Source of the DNA: Ilumatobacter_A sp047610085 | GTDB taxonomy: Bacteria > Actinomycetota > Acidimicrobiia > Acidimicrobiales > Ilumatobacteraceae | Direction of reading: 5' to 3' | Length of the DNA: 42,300 bases | Assembly: GCA_047610085.1 (NCBI GenBank) | Contig: JBLFZD010000003.1 | Span: 1 to 42,300, forward strand | Shown here: positions 1 to 8,887 of the stretch, one piece after another | Layout: each line of letters starts with the position of its first letter | Position numbering within the stretch: the stretch's first letter is position 1 | Position numbers and translations under genes: made by a program | Notes under the pieces: model-generated | Databases searched by the model: none | The model's input: the letters and a program-made list of their open reading frames with translations, nothing else | What the model was told of the DNA's origin: nothing

Positions 1-20
1 GGCGGATACCCTTCGGCGCC

Positions 21-578
21 ATGGCTACAGCATTCCCGCCCTTTGACGGTTCCGCCCCCAAGTCCCAGAAGTTCTCCGGACCCCCGGAGATGGGCATCGA
101 TACCGCCAAGCGTTATACGGCAACGTTGGACACGACCCTCGGTGAAATTGTGATCGCTCTCGACGCGATCAAGGCACCGAAGACGGTCAACAACTTCGTT
201 TTCCTCGCGTTGAACCACTACTACGACGGTGTCATCTTCCACCGCATCATCAACAGCTTCATGTGCCAGGGTGGCGATCCCACCGGGACCGGTACTGGCG
301 GCCCCGGCTACAAGTTCGAAGACGAACTCCCCAAGCCGCGTGAGTACCAGGTCGGCTCGGTCGCAATGGCCAACGCTGGCCCGAACACCAACGGCTCGCA
401 GTTTTTCCTTGTGTCTGGCGCCTCTGGTGTTGGCCTCCCGCCGCAGTACAGCCTCTTCGGTCAGATCGTGAAGGGCCTCGATGTGCTCGAGACGATGCAC
501 AACGTGCCGACCGCACGAGGCGACAAGCCCAAAACGGACGTGGTCATCAACTCGGTTGCGATCACCGAAGCTGAATAA
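21..578 (+). CDS. Peptidyl-prolyl cis-trans isomerase, cyclophilin type
   Basis: This protein catalyses cis-trans isomerisation of proline peptide bonds and assists protein folding. The cyclophilin core starts near residue 30. It shows FHR (73-75, with the catalytic Arg), QGGDPTGTG (83-91) and MANAGPNTNGSQFF (116-129), all expected active-site blocks. The 185-residue length fits a single-domain bacterial cyclophilin. The reading frame stays open from ATG 21 to the left window edge, so a longer N-terminus, for example a membrane anchor, may lie outside the window. A strong hairpin follows the stop codon. Confidence 0.93.
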   Translation: MATAFPPFDGSAPKSQKFSGPPEMGIDTAKRYTATLDTTLGEIVIALDAIKAPKTVNNFVFLALNHYYDGVIFHRIINSFMCQGGDPTGTGTGGPGYKFEDELPKPREYQVGSVAMANAGPNTNGSQFFLVSGASGVGLPPQYSLFGQIVKGLDVLETMHNVPTARGDKPKTDVVINSVAITEAE

Positions 579-590
579 ATCGTGATCTGA

Positions 591-626
591 TGACCGGGCC
601 CGCCGTGAACACGGCAGGCCCGGTCA
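591..626 (+). terminator. Hairpin terminator after the cyclophilin gene
   Basis: An inverted repeat begins 12 bases after the stop codon. The arms TGACCGGGCC and GGCCCGGTCA are perfectly complementary, and an inner GCCGT/ACGGC stem closes on a GAAC loop. It is followed by a modest T-rich stretch (tcgttttc). It probably ends the cyclophilin transcript before the next gene, which has its own start 57 bases later. Confidence 0.75.
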
Positions 627-682
627 TCGCTCGTTTTCGGCGGGTTCTGTGTGACATGGCCGGGGCCGTACGATCCTGATCG

Positions 683-1870
683 ATGGCGGACCTCTCAAAT
701 GCGCAGGCTCGGCGGATCGCGCTGCATGCGCAAGGTTTCGGAGCAAAGCGCCCGACAGGTCGGATCGACCGACGCCACCTCCGCAAGGTGCTCGATCATA
801 TTGGAGTCATTCAGATCGACTCGGTCAACGTCGTGGCCCGCAGCCAAGAACTGTTGCTGTTCGCGCGTCTTGGCGCTCACCCGCGCTCGCTGATCTGGGA
901 TGCCTCCGAGGCCGGCGAACTCTTCGAATATTGGGTTCACGTGGCGTCGCATTCGCCGGTCGAATTGCATCCGTTGATGCGTTGGCGGATGGCGGGGAAA
1001 CACGAGTGGAACGCATCGGAGGACCTTGAGCGACGGCGCCCGGGGTATCTCGATGAGGTGCTCGACCGGATTCGAACCACCGGACCGGTCATGGCTGCCG
1101 AACTTGATCAGCGCGTTGGGAAGAAGGGCCCGTGGTGGGACTGGGACGATGGCAAGGTCGCCCTCGAAGTGCTGTTCCATGAAGGGCGAGTCGCCGGCGT
1201 GCGCCGGCGCAACGACTTCGCACGCGTCTATGACCTTGCCGAGAATGTCATCCCCGAACACATCCTTGCGATGCCCACGCCGACCAAGGAAGCAGCGCAC
1301 AAGGACCTCCTGGTGCTTGCCGCTCGGCATCACGGCCTCGGCACGCTTGGCGAGCTGTGTGACTACCACCGGCTCAAGATTGCGATGTGTCGTCCGTTGG
1401 TGCAGGAACTCGTCGAGGCGGGCCAACTGGTTCAGGTCGACGTCGAAGGCTGGGACAAGGCCGTCTTCATGCATCCTGACGCGCATCTTCCTCGGTGGGT
1501 GCGAGCCAGAGCGCTTCTTAGCCCATTCGACCCTGTGGTGTGGGAACGAGATCGTGCCGAGCGCATGTTCGGGTTCCGTTACCGCATCGAGATCTACGTG
1601 CCCCAACCCAAGCGGGTGTTCGGTTATTATGTTCTGCCATTCCTCCTCGGTGACGAGTTGGTTGCGAGAGTCGACCTGAAAGCCGATCGGCAGCGCGGCG
1701 TCTTGATGGTGCGCGGCGTCTTCGGCCAGCCGGGCATCGACGAGGTGTACGTTGCGGAAGAGATGCGTGACGAACTGCGCGAGATGGTTGCGTGGCTCGG
1801 ACTCGAACGTGGCGTGGAGGTGTCACATAATGGGGACCTGTCTCAAGCGCTCCGGCAGTCGATGACGTAA
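683..1870 (+). CDS. Winged-helix DNA glycosylase, YcaQ/AlkX (HTH_42) family
   Basis: The HTH_42 family unhooks DNA interstrand crosslinks and alkylated bases using tandem winged-helix domains. The N-terminus (LSNAQARRIALHAQGFG, then GRIDRRHLRKVLDHIG) is characteristic. The catalytic Q-phi-D motif appears as QID at residues 44-46, which matches the AlkX/YcaQ subgroup rather than AlkZ (Q-phi-Q). The length of 395 residues is typical. The start is an ATG, in a single-gene unit after the terminator at 591-626. The family assignment is firm; crosslink-repair activity is inferred from characterised members. Confidence 0.9.
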   Translation: MADLSNAQARRIALHAQGFGAKRPTGRIDRRHLRKVLDHIGVIQIDSVNVVARSQELLLFARLGAHPRSLIWDASEAGELFEYWVHVASHSPVELHPLMRWRMAGKHEWNASEDLERRRPGYLDEVLDRIRTTGPVMAAELDQRVGKKGPWWDWDDGKVALEVLFHEGRVAGVRRRNDFARVYDLAENVIPEHILAMPTPTKEAAHKDLLVLAARHHGLGTLGELCDYHRLKIAMCRPLVQELVEAGQLVQVDVEGWDKAVFMHPDAHLPRWVRARALLSPFDPVVWERDRAERMFGFRYRIEIYVPQPKRVFGYYVLPFLLGDELVARVDLKADRQRGVLMVRGVFGQPGIDEVYVAEEMRDELREMVAWLGLERGVEVSHNGDLSQALRQSMT

Positions 1871-1922
1871 TCCCAGCGGCCGGGGCGAGGCGCTGGCATT
1901 CCCGTCGACGTATGGTTCGGAC

Positions 1923-2417
1923 ATGGTCTTCCTTCTGTTGATACCCGTATTGATCGTTGCCCTCGTCGTGGCCGGAGCGATCGGAATTCGTCGTAGCACC
2001 ATTGACCCGGGTGCGTGGCATATCGATCCCACCACGGCCCCGCCGACCGGCAACCCGAACTGGTATCGGCTCACGCCCGACACGGCAGCTACCGAGCGTG
2101 ACGCCAGCCGCGACAGCTCGTCGCCGGTCTTTGATGTTGATGTTTCCCAGTTGGCCGCGGCGTTCGACAAGGTCGCACGCGCAGACAAGCAGGTCGAAGT
2201 GCTGGCTGGCGCCGCCGACGACGGATTCGCTACGTACGTCCAACGAAGCACATTCTTCGCCTTCCCCGACTACGCGTCGGTCACCTTCGTGGCGGTGCCA
2301 TCGGGCGGCTCAACGTTCTCGATCTTCTCGCGCTCGCAGTACGGCAAGAGCGACCTTGGAGTGAATGAAAAACGCGTGAAGCGCTGGACGGATGCACTCA
2401 CCAGCGAGTTGCGTTGA
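1923..2417 (+). CDS. DUF1499 family membrane-anchored protein (copy 1)
   Basis: This 164-residue protein has one N-terminal transmembrane segment (about residues 2-21) and then a DUF1499-like domain. The conserved blocks are HIDP, GNPNWYRL, DDGFATYVQRS, FPDYASV and the C-terminal SQYGKSDLGVNEKRVKRW. The molecular function of DUF1499 is not established. The stop codon overlaps the TTG start of a second copy, so the two are probably co-translated. The topology suggests that the domain lies outside the membrane, which is inference. Confidence 0.82.
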   Translation: MVFLLLIPVLIVALVVAGAIGIRRSTIDPGAWHIDPTTAPPTGNPNWYRLTPDTAATERDASRDSSSPVFDVDVSQLAAAFDKVARADKQVEVLAGAADDGFATYVQRSTFFAFPDYASVTFVAVPSGGSTFSIFSRSQYGKSDLGVNEKRVKRWTDALTSELR

Positions 2418-2983
2418 CATCGAGCGAACCGCCCAGTCACAGCGTGGAGGCCGTGCCGGCGCGTCGTCGGTCTCGGTTGCGGATCGCTCTGGGGGCACTC
2501 GCTGTGATCGTCGGGGTCCTCTGCCTGCTGGCGCTGATTGCGGGTATTGCGATTCGCCGTGCCGGCAACGATGAGGCGCAGTGGCACATCGACCCGCTCG
2601 AGTCGACCTCGACGGGCCACCCGAACTGGTACCGACTCGTCCCGGCCGATGCTCCGGTCGATCGTGATCCGAAGCGTGACGGCGACCCACCGATCTATAC
2701 ACAATCGGCCGACGAGGTTGCTCGTGCTTTCGGCGTGTTCGTGCAGTCCGAGAGCAACGTCGAGGTCCTCGCCGGCGCAGCCGATGACGGGTTCGTCACG
2801 TACATCCAACGCAGCACAGTTTTCGGGTTTCCCGACTACATCTCGGTGAGTTTCATCGATCTGCCCGAGGGAGGTTCGACGATCGCAGTTTTTTCTCGGG
2901 CACGTTATGGCCAGGGCGATTTTAACGTGAACGAGAAGCGTGTCATCCGCTGGATCGACGGCACCACTGAAGCGCTGACCTGA
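2414..2983 (+). CDS. DUF1499 family membrane-anchored protein (copy 2)
   Basis: This 189-residue paralogue of the preceding gene shares its layout: a membrane helix (about residues 24-48) and then HIDP, GHPNWYRLVP, DDGFVTYIQRS, FPDYISVSF, GGSTIAVFSRARYG and NEKRVIRWID. It starts at TTG 2414, giving a four-base TTGA overlap with copy 1. No ATG precedes the membrane helix, so the TTG is preferred. A tandem duplication explains the pair. Function is unknown. Confidence 0.8.
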   Translation: MTSSEPPSHSVEAVPARRRSRLRIALGALAVIVGVLCLLALIAGIAIRRAGNDEAQWHIDPLESTSTGHPNWYRLVPADAPVDRDPKRDGDPPIYTQSADEVARAFGVFVQSESNVEVLAGAADDGFVTYIQRSTVFGFPDYISVSFIDLPEGGSTIAVFSRARYGQGDFNVNEKRVIRWIDGTTEALT

Positions 2984-2993
2984 GCGGGCGGCT

Positions 2994-3011
2994 GCCGGCT
3001 GGCTGGCCGGC
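2994..3011. terminator. Possible terminator between convergent genes
   Basis: GCCGGC arms separated by six bases lie in the 44-bp gap between the converging DUF1499 and MpaB genes. There is no clear T-tract, so the call rests on position and the GC-rich stem only. Confidence 0.35.
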
Positions 3012-3027
3012 GTAGCTGACCGACGAC

Positions 3028-3930
3028 TCAGCCGGTCGTCTCAACCCTGGTGGGCGCAATCGCCCATCGCAACGTCTTGGTAACCGCTTCGCCTGCACCG
3101 CGACCGAGTGTGGCCTCGCTGATCGGCAGCCACGGCAGACGGAGCGGCCAGCGCGTCCAAACGGGCATCAGTGACACTGCTGCAGCGCCGATCAAACCGT
3201 ACGCAGCGCGCCCCGCGATCGGCAATGGTGGTTGGACGAGGAGGTAACGCGCTGCCTCACGCGCTTCGGGGGTGCCGCCCAGCTCGGGTCGGAACGCTTT
3301 GAGTTGTGCACGAAGTTCAGCCTCGGTGACGGGCGGCTCGATCACGCCGAGTGCCCTGGCGACCACCGCAGTGTTTGACACGTATTCGTCGCGTTCCTTG
3401 CCAAGAAGAGGCTCGTGACCGAATCGATCGTGCGCCGACAAGAAACTGTCGATTTCGGCAAGATGTACCCATCGCAACAGGTGAGGATCATTGGCAGCGT
3501 AGGGCTCGCCGGAGCGAGTGGTGCCGACAACTCGCTTGTGAACGCGATGGACGATTGCTGCCGCCTGCTCGGCCTGCGATGCCGGACCGAAGGTGGTTGC
3601 TGCCAGAAAGTCAGCGGTGCGTTGAAGTCGGCCCCATGGGTCGCCTTTGTAATCGGAGTGCTGAGCCACGCCGGCCATCGCTCGCGGGTGTAGTGATTGG
3701 AACAACAGTGCTCGTAGCCCGCCGACAAACATCGATGCATCACCGTGGACCCGTCGGATGGGGGCGTCCTCGTCGAACCATCCCGCCTCGGCAGAGTCGA
3801 ACAGTTCGACGTGTCGGGCGTTGGCATTGGGCCCGACAACCCGGTCTCGAATTTGGTTCGCCAACCACTCGCGTAAACCATTGAGTGGGTCAGGCCGACC
3901 GATCGATGCATCTGAATGTGTGGCAATCAC
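3028..3930 (-). CDS. Oxygenase MpaB / DUF2236 family protein
   Basis: The protein (300 residues) carries the DUF2236 signature: a block around residues 58-105 (RRVHGDASMFVGGLRALLFQ, LHPRAMAGVAQHSDY, DPWGRLQRTADF) and the His-rich HRVHKRVVGT plus NDPHLLRWVH. MpaB of fungal mycophenolic acid synthesis is the best-known relative, a membrane-bound oxygenase; the actinobacterial members, including latex-clearing-protein relatives, are mostly uncharacterised. It is divergent from the permease gene at 4011, leaving an 80-bp shared promoter region. The substrate cannot be deduced. Confidence 0.85.
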   Translation of the reverse strand: MIATHSDASIGRPDPLNGLREWLANQIRDRVVGPNANARHVELFDSAEAGWFDEDAPIRRVHGDASMFVGGLRALLFQSLHPRAMAGVAQHSDYKGDPWGRLQRTADFLAATTFGPASQAEQAAAIVHRVHKRVVGTTRSGEPYAANDPHLLRWVHLAEIDSFLSAHDRFGHEPLLGKERDEYVSNTAVVARALGVIEPPVTEAELRAQLKAFRPELGGTPEAREAARYLLVQPPLPIAGRAAYGLIGAAAVSLMPVWTRWPLRLPWLPISEATLGRGAGEAVTKTLRWAIAPTRVETTG

Positions 3931-4010
3931 TCATCGAAGCGTCTCACGAGGTTGCGGTGGTTGCGTTGCTGTGCACGATCGCGGGTCGTGCAGCGGGTAC
4001 GTTCCGAGAC

Positions 4011-5306
4011 GTGACCAGCGATGATCGATCGGGCGCCGACCAACCCAAACTGCATCCATTCGACGAACTCTCCCCAGATGAAGAGGTGGTCGAACGGCGT
4101 CGACGCGATGGAGATGCCACCGGACCGATCCCGCGTCGGGACAGTTTTGGGCGCCGAGTCGACCCCGAAACCGGCCGACCGTTCGATCGTCGTGCGACCG
4201 ACCGAGTGTTGCCGCGCTGGGCAATTCCGGCGATCGCCGTCTTCTGGACGGGGTTCCTCCTCACGTTTGTGGCCCGTCATGTGTTCGAACGGTTGTCGAG
4301 CCTCCTCGTGCTCCTCCTCGTGTCGATGTTCCTGACCCTTGCGATCGAACCGGGCGTCGATCGGCTTGCCCGCCGTGGTTGGCGCCGAGGCACGTCCACG
4401 TTGGCGATCCTCCTGAGCGTGCTCGGCGCGTTCTTGCTGTTCCTCGTTGCGATGGGCACGCTCGTCGGCACCCAGGTCGCCGATCTCCTCGCCGAGTCCG
4501 AGACATACATCACCGACTCGATCGACTGGGTCAACACGACGGTTGGCACGCAGATCGACCCGCAGGCGGTGCTCGACGAGTTCAATGACCCCAACGGCCG
4601 TGTGCAGCAGTTCATTCAATCTCAAGGTGATGAAGCGCTGCGGCTGTCGGTCACGGCCGTCAGCGTGATCTTCCAGATGTTGTCGGTGCTGCTGTTTACC
4701 TATTATCTCGTCGCCGACGGACCCCGCTTGCGCCGCGCTATTTGCTCGCGTCTGCGGCCGAGTCGCCAGCAGCAGGTGCTGATTGCGTGGGAAGTGGCCA
4801 TCACCAAGACCGGTGGCTATCTTTACTCCCGAGCGTTACTCGCGCTGCTCTCCGCCGTTTCGCACTGGGTGCTGTTCCAATCGATTGGCACCCCGGCACC
4901 GGTCGCACTCGCACTCTGGGTGGGCTTGATCAGCCAGTTCCTCCCCGTGGTCGGTACCTACCTTGCCGGAATCCTGCCGGTGCTGGTCACACTTCTTGAG
5001 TCGCCTGTTGACGCTGTCGTTGTCGTCATCTTCATCGTGCTGTACCAGCAGATCGAGAATTATCTCTTGGCCCCCCGCATCACTGCTCGCACGATGGAAC
5101 TACACCCGGCTGTCGCCTTTGGAGCGGCTTTGGGTGGGGCAGCGCTCCTCGGTGCGGTTGGTGCGGTGCTCGCATTGCCCGCCGCGGCGATGGCCCAAGC
5201 ACTCGCAACCGGGTGGGGGCAGCGCTACGAGGTGATCGACGACCCGCTCACCGTCATGGTCGAGCCAAAACGTTTCCGAATGCCATTCCAGCGAGGCGAT
5301 TCATGA
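4011..5306 (+). CDS. AI-2E family transporter (PerM-type permease)
   Basis: This is a multi-pass membrane protein of 431 residues. A hydrophilic N-terminus rich in Asp and Arg (about 60 residues) precedes the PF01594-type core, with hydrophobic helices typical of the family and a conserved late segment (PVVGTYLAGILPV, YQQIENYLLAPRI, AVAFGAALGGAALLG). GTG 4011 was chosen because an earlier in-frame ATG at 3885 lies inside the divergent MpaB gene. Family members export diverse small molecules or ions, so the AI-2 name does not prove a substrate. The stop overlaps the asparaginase start (ATGA), implying coupled translation. Confidence 0.88.
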   Translation: MTSDDRSGADQPKLHPFDELSPDEEVVERRRRDGDATGPIPRRDSFGRRVDPETGRPFDRRATDRVLPRWAIPAIAVFWTGFLLTFVARHVFERLSSLLVLLLVSMFLTLAIEPGVDRLARRGWRRGTSTLAILLSVLGAFLLFLVAMGTLVGTQVADLLAESETYITDSIDWVNTTVGTQIDPQAVLDEFNDPNGRVQQFIQSQGDEALRLSVTAVSVIFQMLSVLLFTYYLVADGPRLRRAICSRLRPSRQQQVLIAWEVAITKTGGYLYSRALLALLSAVSHWVLFQSIGTPAPVALALWVGLISQFLPVVGTYLAGILPVLVTLLESPVDAVVVVIFIVLYQQIENYLLAPRITARTMELHPAVAFGAALGGAALLGAVGAVLALPAAAMAQALATGWGQRYEVIDDPLTVMVEPKRFRMPFQRGDS

Positions 5307-6289
5307 CCAAGCAGATCTCGGGCACCCGATTCAACACCAACTCGTTCGCTCCGATTGCTGTCGCCACCCGCAACGGCACTGATGAATCGTTGTACCACGG
5401 AGCCGGTGTTGTCCTTGGATCCAATGGATCGACGACGGCCTCGATCGGTGACCCCGAACTTGCGATTCACCCGCGCTCATCACTCAAGCCGTTTCAGGCA
5501 TCGGCAATGGTCCGGCTCGGCCTCGAACTTCCGCACCGCCTCCTCGCCGTTGTGGCGGCAAGCCACTCGGGTGAGCAACAGCATCTCGACGCAGTATTGG
5601 AGATCCTTGACCAGTTCGGTCTGTCCGTCGACGATTTCCTCAATACCCCCGACCGGCCCTACGGCGTCGACGCAAAGCACGCGTCGATCGCGTCGGGAAT
5701 CGACCCGTCGAAGCTCCAACAGAACTGCTCGGGGAAGCACGCTGGAATGTTGGCGACATGCCGGGTGAACGCGTGGGCGCTCGATTCGTACCTCGACCCA
5801 GAGCACCCGTTGCAGCAAGCGATCACCCAGGAGATCGATCGTTTGAGTGGACGCGCCGGAGGAGCGGTGCTCGACGTTGGTACCGACGGTTGCGGCGCGC
5901 CGACCCAGGTCATGGCGCTCGTCGATGTGGCGCGGTCGTTGTCGACGATGCTCCGCGAAGGTTCCGACGTTGTCGAGGCGATGGCTACGTCGCCGCTGCT
6001 CGTTGGCGGGAGCGATCGCGACGTCACCCTGTGGATGCAAGCGGTGCCGGGACTCGCAGCCAAGGAAGGCGCCGCGGGCGTCATGGTGATGGGCCTACCT
6101 GATGGTCGCGCCGCAGCGTTAAAGATCGCCGACGGCTCAGACCTGGTGCGGCGAGCCGTCAGTGTGGAACTCCTTCGGATGCTCGATGTCGACGTCGATG
6201 GCGAACTGAGCCCGGTCCGTGATGCCGTTGCTGTGCAGGTGCTTGGTCACGGAACACCGGTCGGTTCGCTCGAACCGCTCCGTTGGTGA
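5303..6289 (+). CDS. Asparaginase II family protein
   Basis: The 328-residue protein matches the PF06089 asparaginase family, which is unrelated to the E. coli type enzymes. Recognisable blocks are HPRSSLKPFQA (56-66), SHSGEQQH (87-94), QNCSGKHAGM (about 142-151) and DGCGAPT. It should hydrolyse L-asparagine to aspartate and ammonia, and no signal peptide is visible. The ATG at 5303 overlaps the permease stop codon in an ATGA junction, so the two genes form one operon. Whether the permease handles a related amino acid is unknown. Confidence 0.88.
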   Translation: MTKQISGTRFNTNSFAPIAVATRNGTDESLYHGAGVVLGSNGSTTASIGDPELAIHPRSSLKPFQASAMVRLGLELPHRLLAVVAASHSGEQQHLDAVLEILDQFGLSVDDFLNTPDRPYGVDAKHASIASGIDPSKLQQNCSGKHAGMLATCRVNAWALDSYLDPEHPLQQAITQEIDRLSGRAGGAVLDVGTDGCGAPTQVMALVDVARSLSTMLREGSDVVEAMATSPLLVGGSDRDVTLWMQAVPGLAAKEGAAGVMVMGLPDGRAAALKIADGSDLVRRAVSVELLRMLDVDVDGELSPVRDAVAVQVLGHGTPVGSLEPLRW

Positions 6290-6379
6290 CGGCTTTGGTT
6301 GCCCTGCATCCACGTCACTCCCGACTTGGGATCTCGAAAGCGATCGGTTGGGAGTCAGCAAGAATGACAAGATGCTGCT

Positions 6380-6910
6380 GTGGCAACGGAACTCCTTCGA
6401 ACTGATCGGCTCGACCTACGTCGTCCGGTCGAGGCTGATCGTTCGGTCTTCGTTGATCTGTTCTGTCGGGACGATTTCATGGTGTTCTCTGGCGGAACTT
6501 TGTCAGCCGAGGCGTCCGACGCTCGCTTTGACGTCATGTTGAAGAACGGCAGTGAGACCCGGTTTGCGAAGCAGCCGGTCGTGCGACGCGACTCTGGACA
6601 AATCGTTGGTTACTGCGGAGTGGCCTGGTTTGATTTCGAGGGCCAACGACGTCATGAATTCGGCTACCGGTTCATCTCCGAGGCGCGGGGCTACGGCTAC
6701 GCGACCGAAGCGGGGAAGGCCCTGCTTGACCTCGCCGCTGAATCATTTGATGGCGAACTCATCGCAATGATCGGCCCGACGAACGCGGCGTCGAAGCGCG
6801 TCGCGGGAAAACTTGGTTTCGAGTTCTGGAAATTGGCCGCCGTCAATGGCTGTGTCGACGAGATCTACCGACTTCAGGTGGTCAAACGAGTCCACCCGAC
6901 CGCGGGTTGA
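6380..6910 (+). CDS. GNAT family N-acetyltransferase (RimJ/RimL-like)
   Basis: This 176-residue acetyltransferase starts at GTG 6380. It opens with the RimJ/RimL-style LLRTDRLDLRRPVEAD, continues with GQIVGYCGVAWFDFE and an acetyl-CoA-binding loop SEARGYGYATEAGKAL, and ends with NAASKRVAGKLGFEF. All are standard GNAT landmarks. The acceptor (a ribosomal protein N-terminus or a small molecule) cannot be told. Its last 168 bases overlap an antisense lipoprotein reading frame. Confidence 0.85.
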   Translation: MATELLRTDRLDLRRPVEADRSVFVDLFCRDDFMVFSGGTLSAEASDARFDVMLKNGSETRFAKQPVVRRDSGQIVGYCGVAWFDFEGQRRHEFGYRFISEARGYGYATEAGKALLDLAAESFDGELIAMIGPTNAASKRVAGKLGFEFWKLAAVNGCVDEIYRLQVVKRVHPTAG

Positions 6911-7243
6911 TATCGGACGATTCGTTGCGTGAGTGCCGGGTAGTGGAAGGCGAAACCTGCGGCAAAGTGAGAAGTCGGTGCTCGCGGTCTTATACAGGGC
7001 AGCCAGATCTCTGTCGGTGACGATTTCGATCTCGTACGAGCCGGTGACATCGAGTTCGGCTTTCGGCGTCACCGTAAGGGTGGCGGACTCGCCGTCGGTC
7101 GTGCAGGTGACCGAGCTTTCGACTGTTCCATTGTTGGGACTCTCCCGCAGCGTGGCGGTTGCCCGTTGTTCGCTGCTGCAAGCGGCGAGCCAAACCGCAG
7201 CGATGAGAACGGCAAGAAGCGGTGAGAACGATCGTTGAGACAT
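6743..7243 (-). CDS. Small putative lipoprotein, possibly damaged at its 3' end
   Basis: ATG 7243 begins a classic lipoprotein signal peptide: SQR, a hydrophobic stretch and the lipobox LAAC followed by SSEQ, giving a lipid-modified Cys near residue 21. The mature part to about residue 80 (SSVTCTTDGESATLTV, GSYEIEIVTDRDLAALYK) looks like genuine secreted sequence. The final ~55 residues lie antisense to the GNAT gene and are Arg-rich, which suggests that the natural stop was lost by frameshift. The likely functional part is about 6911-7243. No homologue is recognised. Confidence 0.5.
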   Translation of the reverse strand: MSQRSFSPLLAVLIAAVWLAACSSEQRATATLRESPNNGTVESSVTCTTDGESATLTVTPKAELDVTGSYEIEIVTDRDLAALYKTASTDFSLCRRFRLPLPGTHATNRPISTRGRVDSFDHLKSVDLVDTAIDGGQFPELETKFSRDALRRRVRRADHCDEFAIK

Positions 7244-7864
7244 GAACTCATTGCGCACATCGGCTGTGAACGAGGCAGTAACAGGGCGGCTGACGATTGA
7301 CGGAAATTCGTTGACGTGCGAGATGAGTCGTCGGTACGTTTCGGCCTGCTTTCGGAGCCGCGCCCACCGCAGAAAAGTTGCCGTGCTGTGCAAAATGGGA
7401 ACTCAGGTATCGATGGAAACGGTGTGGCGGAAATGGACCGAGAGCAAGCGCTTCCCAGGACAACTAGAGCTCCTGCGCACCGGATTCGCGTCGAAGCCGC
7501 ATGTCTCGACCCTGCCTGGTCGTGCAAGATGCGGCGAAATCGGCCGACTCGCGGATCGTTTTCCAGCGCACCCCGGTGACCGCGCTCCCCATGCAACAAC
7601 GATCGCTCGATCCTGGCGAAAAGGGGCTCGCCAAGCTCGACTACCCCAACGTGTTCCGAAGGAGAAACACACCTCCGGGCTCCTTCTGCGACATCGAGGG
7701 TCGGCCAAAAGCAACGCTCGAGGCCGCATCCCCATGTTCTGTGATCCTTGAGGGCGACGAAGTGGGCGCGATTGTTGGGTCGTACCGATTCGCCATCGGC
7801 ATTTCTCGCCGGGTGAAGTCGTTCGATTCTCCCTTGGCCGGTGCTCAGGTCGTACTTTGCAGCA
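7244..7864. other. About 620 bp without a convincing gene
   Basis: The stretch lies between the divergent lipoprotein and the MBL-fold gene. Plus-strand frames are open at 7242-7751 and 7501-7893. The second has fairly good third-position GC and a protein-like tail (SVILEGDEVGAIVGSYRFAI), but it has no recognisable domain and runs 29 bases into the next gene. It may be a decayed or rapidly evolving gene. No repeats or RNA gene were seen. Confidence 0.4.
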
Positions 7865-8845
7865 ATGGACTTCGTGACGCTCGAACCCGATGACTTCTCC
7901 TACGGCGTCGCGGCCGAGATCCTGCCTGGCGTCTCGCGAGTGGTGGCCAAGAATCCGTCCAAGTTCACCTATCGCGGCACTGGCACATACATCGTTGGCA
8001 GCGGAGACGTCGCGGTCATCGACCCTGGGCCGGACCTCGACTCGCACCGTGACGCGCTTGCGATGGCGCTCGAAGGTTCAACCGTTCGCGCGATTTTGAT
8101 TACCCACTGCCATGCGGATCACTCACCGCTGGCTGCCTGGCTGGCCGCTGAGTCGGGCGCACCGACCATTGCCTATGGCCCTCACGCCGGGGCCGTTGAG
8201 GAGTGGGACATCGGTTCGCTTCCCGACGGCTTCGGTCGCGGAAAACCTGATCCCAAAGCTGATGCTGGTGCTGGCGAACCCAAGGTTGAGGAATCGACCG
8301 ACACCAGCTTTGTTCCCGACGTCGCCGTGCGCACTGGCGACGCAGTGTTCGCAACCGATGGCGTCGCGATGTCCGCCGTTCACACGCCGGGTCATACGTC
8401 GAACCACACATGTTTTGCGCTTCGCTCCGAGTCCGCCGGAAACGTGGTCTTCACCGGTGATCACGTGATGGGCTGGAGCACGACCGTCGTCTCGCCTCCG
8501 GACGGGAACATGGGCGATTATATGAACTCGCTGCGGATGGTGGCAGGGCGTCGCGACGACGTTGCGATTCCAACCCACGGGGCTCCCATCGCGGGGCCCG
8601 GTCGCTTTGTCGGACAACTCGTCGAACACCGCCTGGAGCGTGAACGCCAAGTGCTTGACGCTGTTCGTCGTGGCCTCAACACGATCCCTGAAATGGTGAC
8701 CGAGTTGTATGCCGCTGTGCGTGTCGAACTACATCGCCCGGCCGGTGCCAGCGTGCTTGGACATCTCGTGAAGCTCATCGAAGACGGCTACGTTGCGGCA
8801 TCATCAGAGAAGCCTCGGCTCGACGACCTGTTCACCGCTGTGTGA
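7865..8845 (+). CDS. MBL-fold metallo-hydrolase (LACTB2-like)
   Basis: The 326-residue protein has the metal-binding motif HCHADH (81-86), preceded by AVIDPGPD, and later HTPGHTSNH and FTGDH, the ordered ligands of a two-metal beta-lactamase fold. The C-terminal part (GLNTIPEMVTELYA, LGHLVKLIEDGYV) is a winged-helix-like tail seen in the LACTB2/endoribonuclease-like branch. ATG 7865 was chosen because upstream residues in the frame are poorly coding. An acidic insertion (KPDPKADAGAGEPKVEESTD) separates two strands. Substrate unknown: nuclease or thioesterase-type hydrolase are both possible. Confidence 0.88.
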   Translation: MDFVTLEPDDFSYGVAAEILPGVSRVVAKNPSKFTYRGTGTYIVGSGDVAVIDPGPDLDSHRDALAMALEGSTVRAILITHCHADHSPLAAWLAAESGAPTIAYGPHAGAVEEWDIGSLPDGFGRGKPDPKADAGAGEPKVEESTDTSFVPDVAVRTGDAVFATDGVAMSAVHTPGHTSNHTCFALRSESAGNVVFTGDHVMGWSTTVVSPPDGNMGDYMNSLRMVAGRRDDVAIPTHGAPIAGPGRFVGQLVEHRLERERQVLDAVRRGLNTIPEMVTELYAAVRVELHRPAGASVLGHLVKLIEDGYVAASSEKPRLDDLFTAV

Positions 8846-8887
8846 CTCGATGCGGTAAGTATCGCTCCGAGATGCCACCATCAAACG

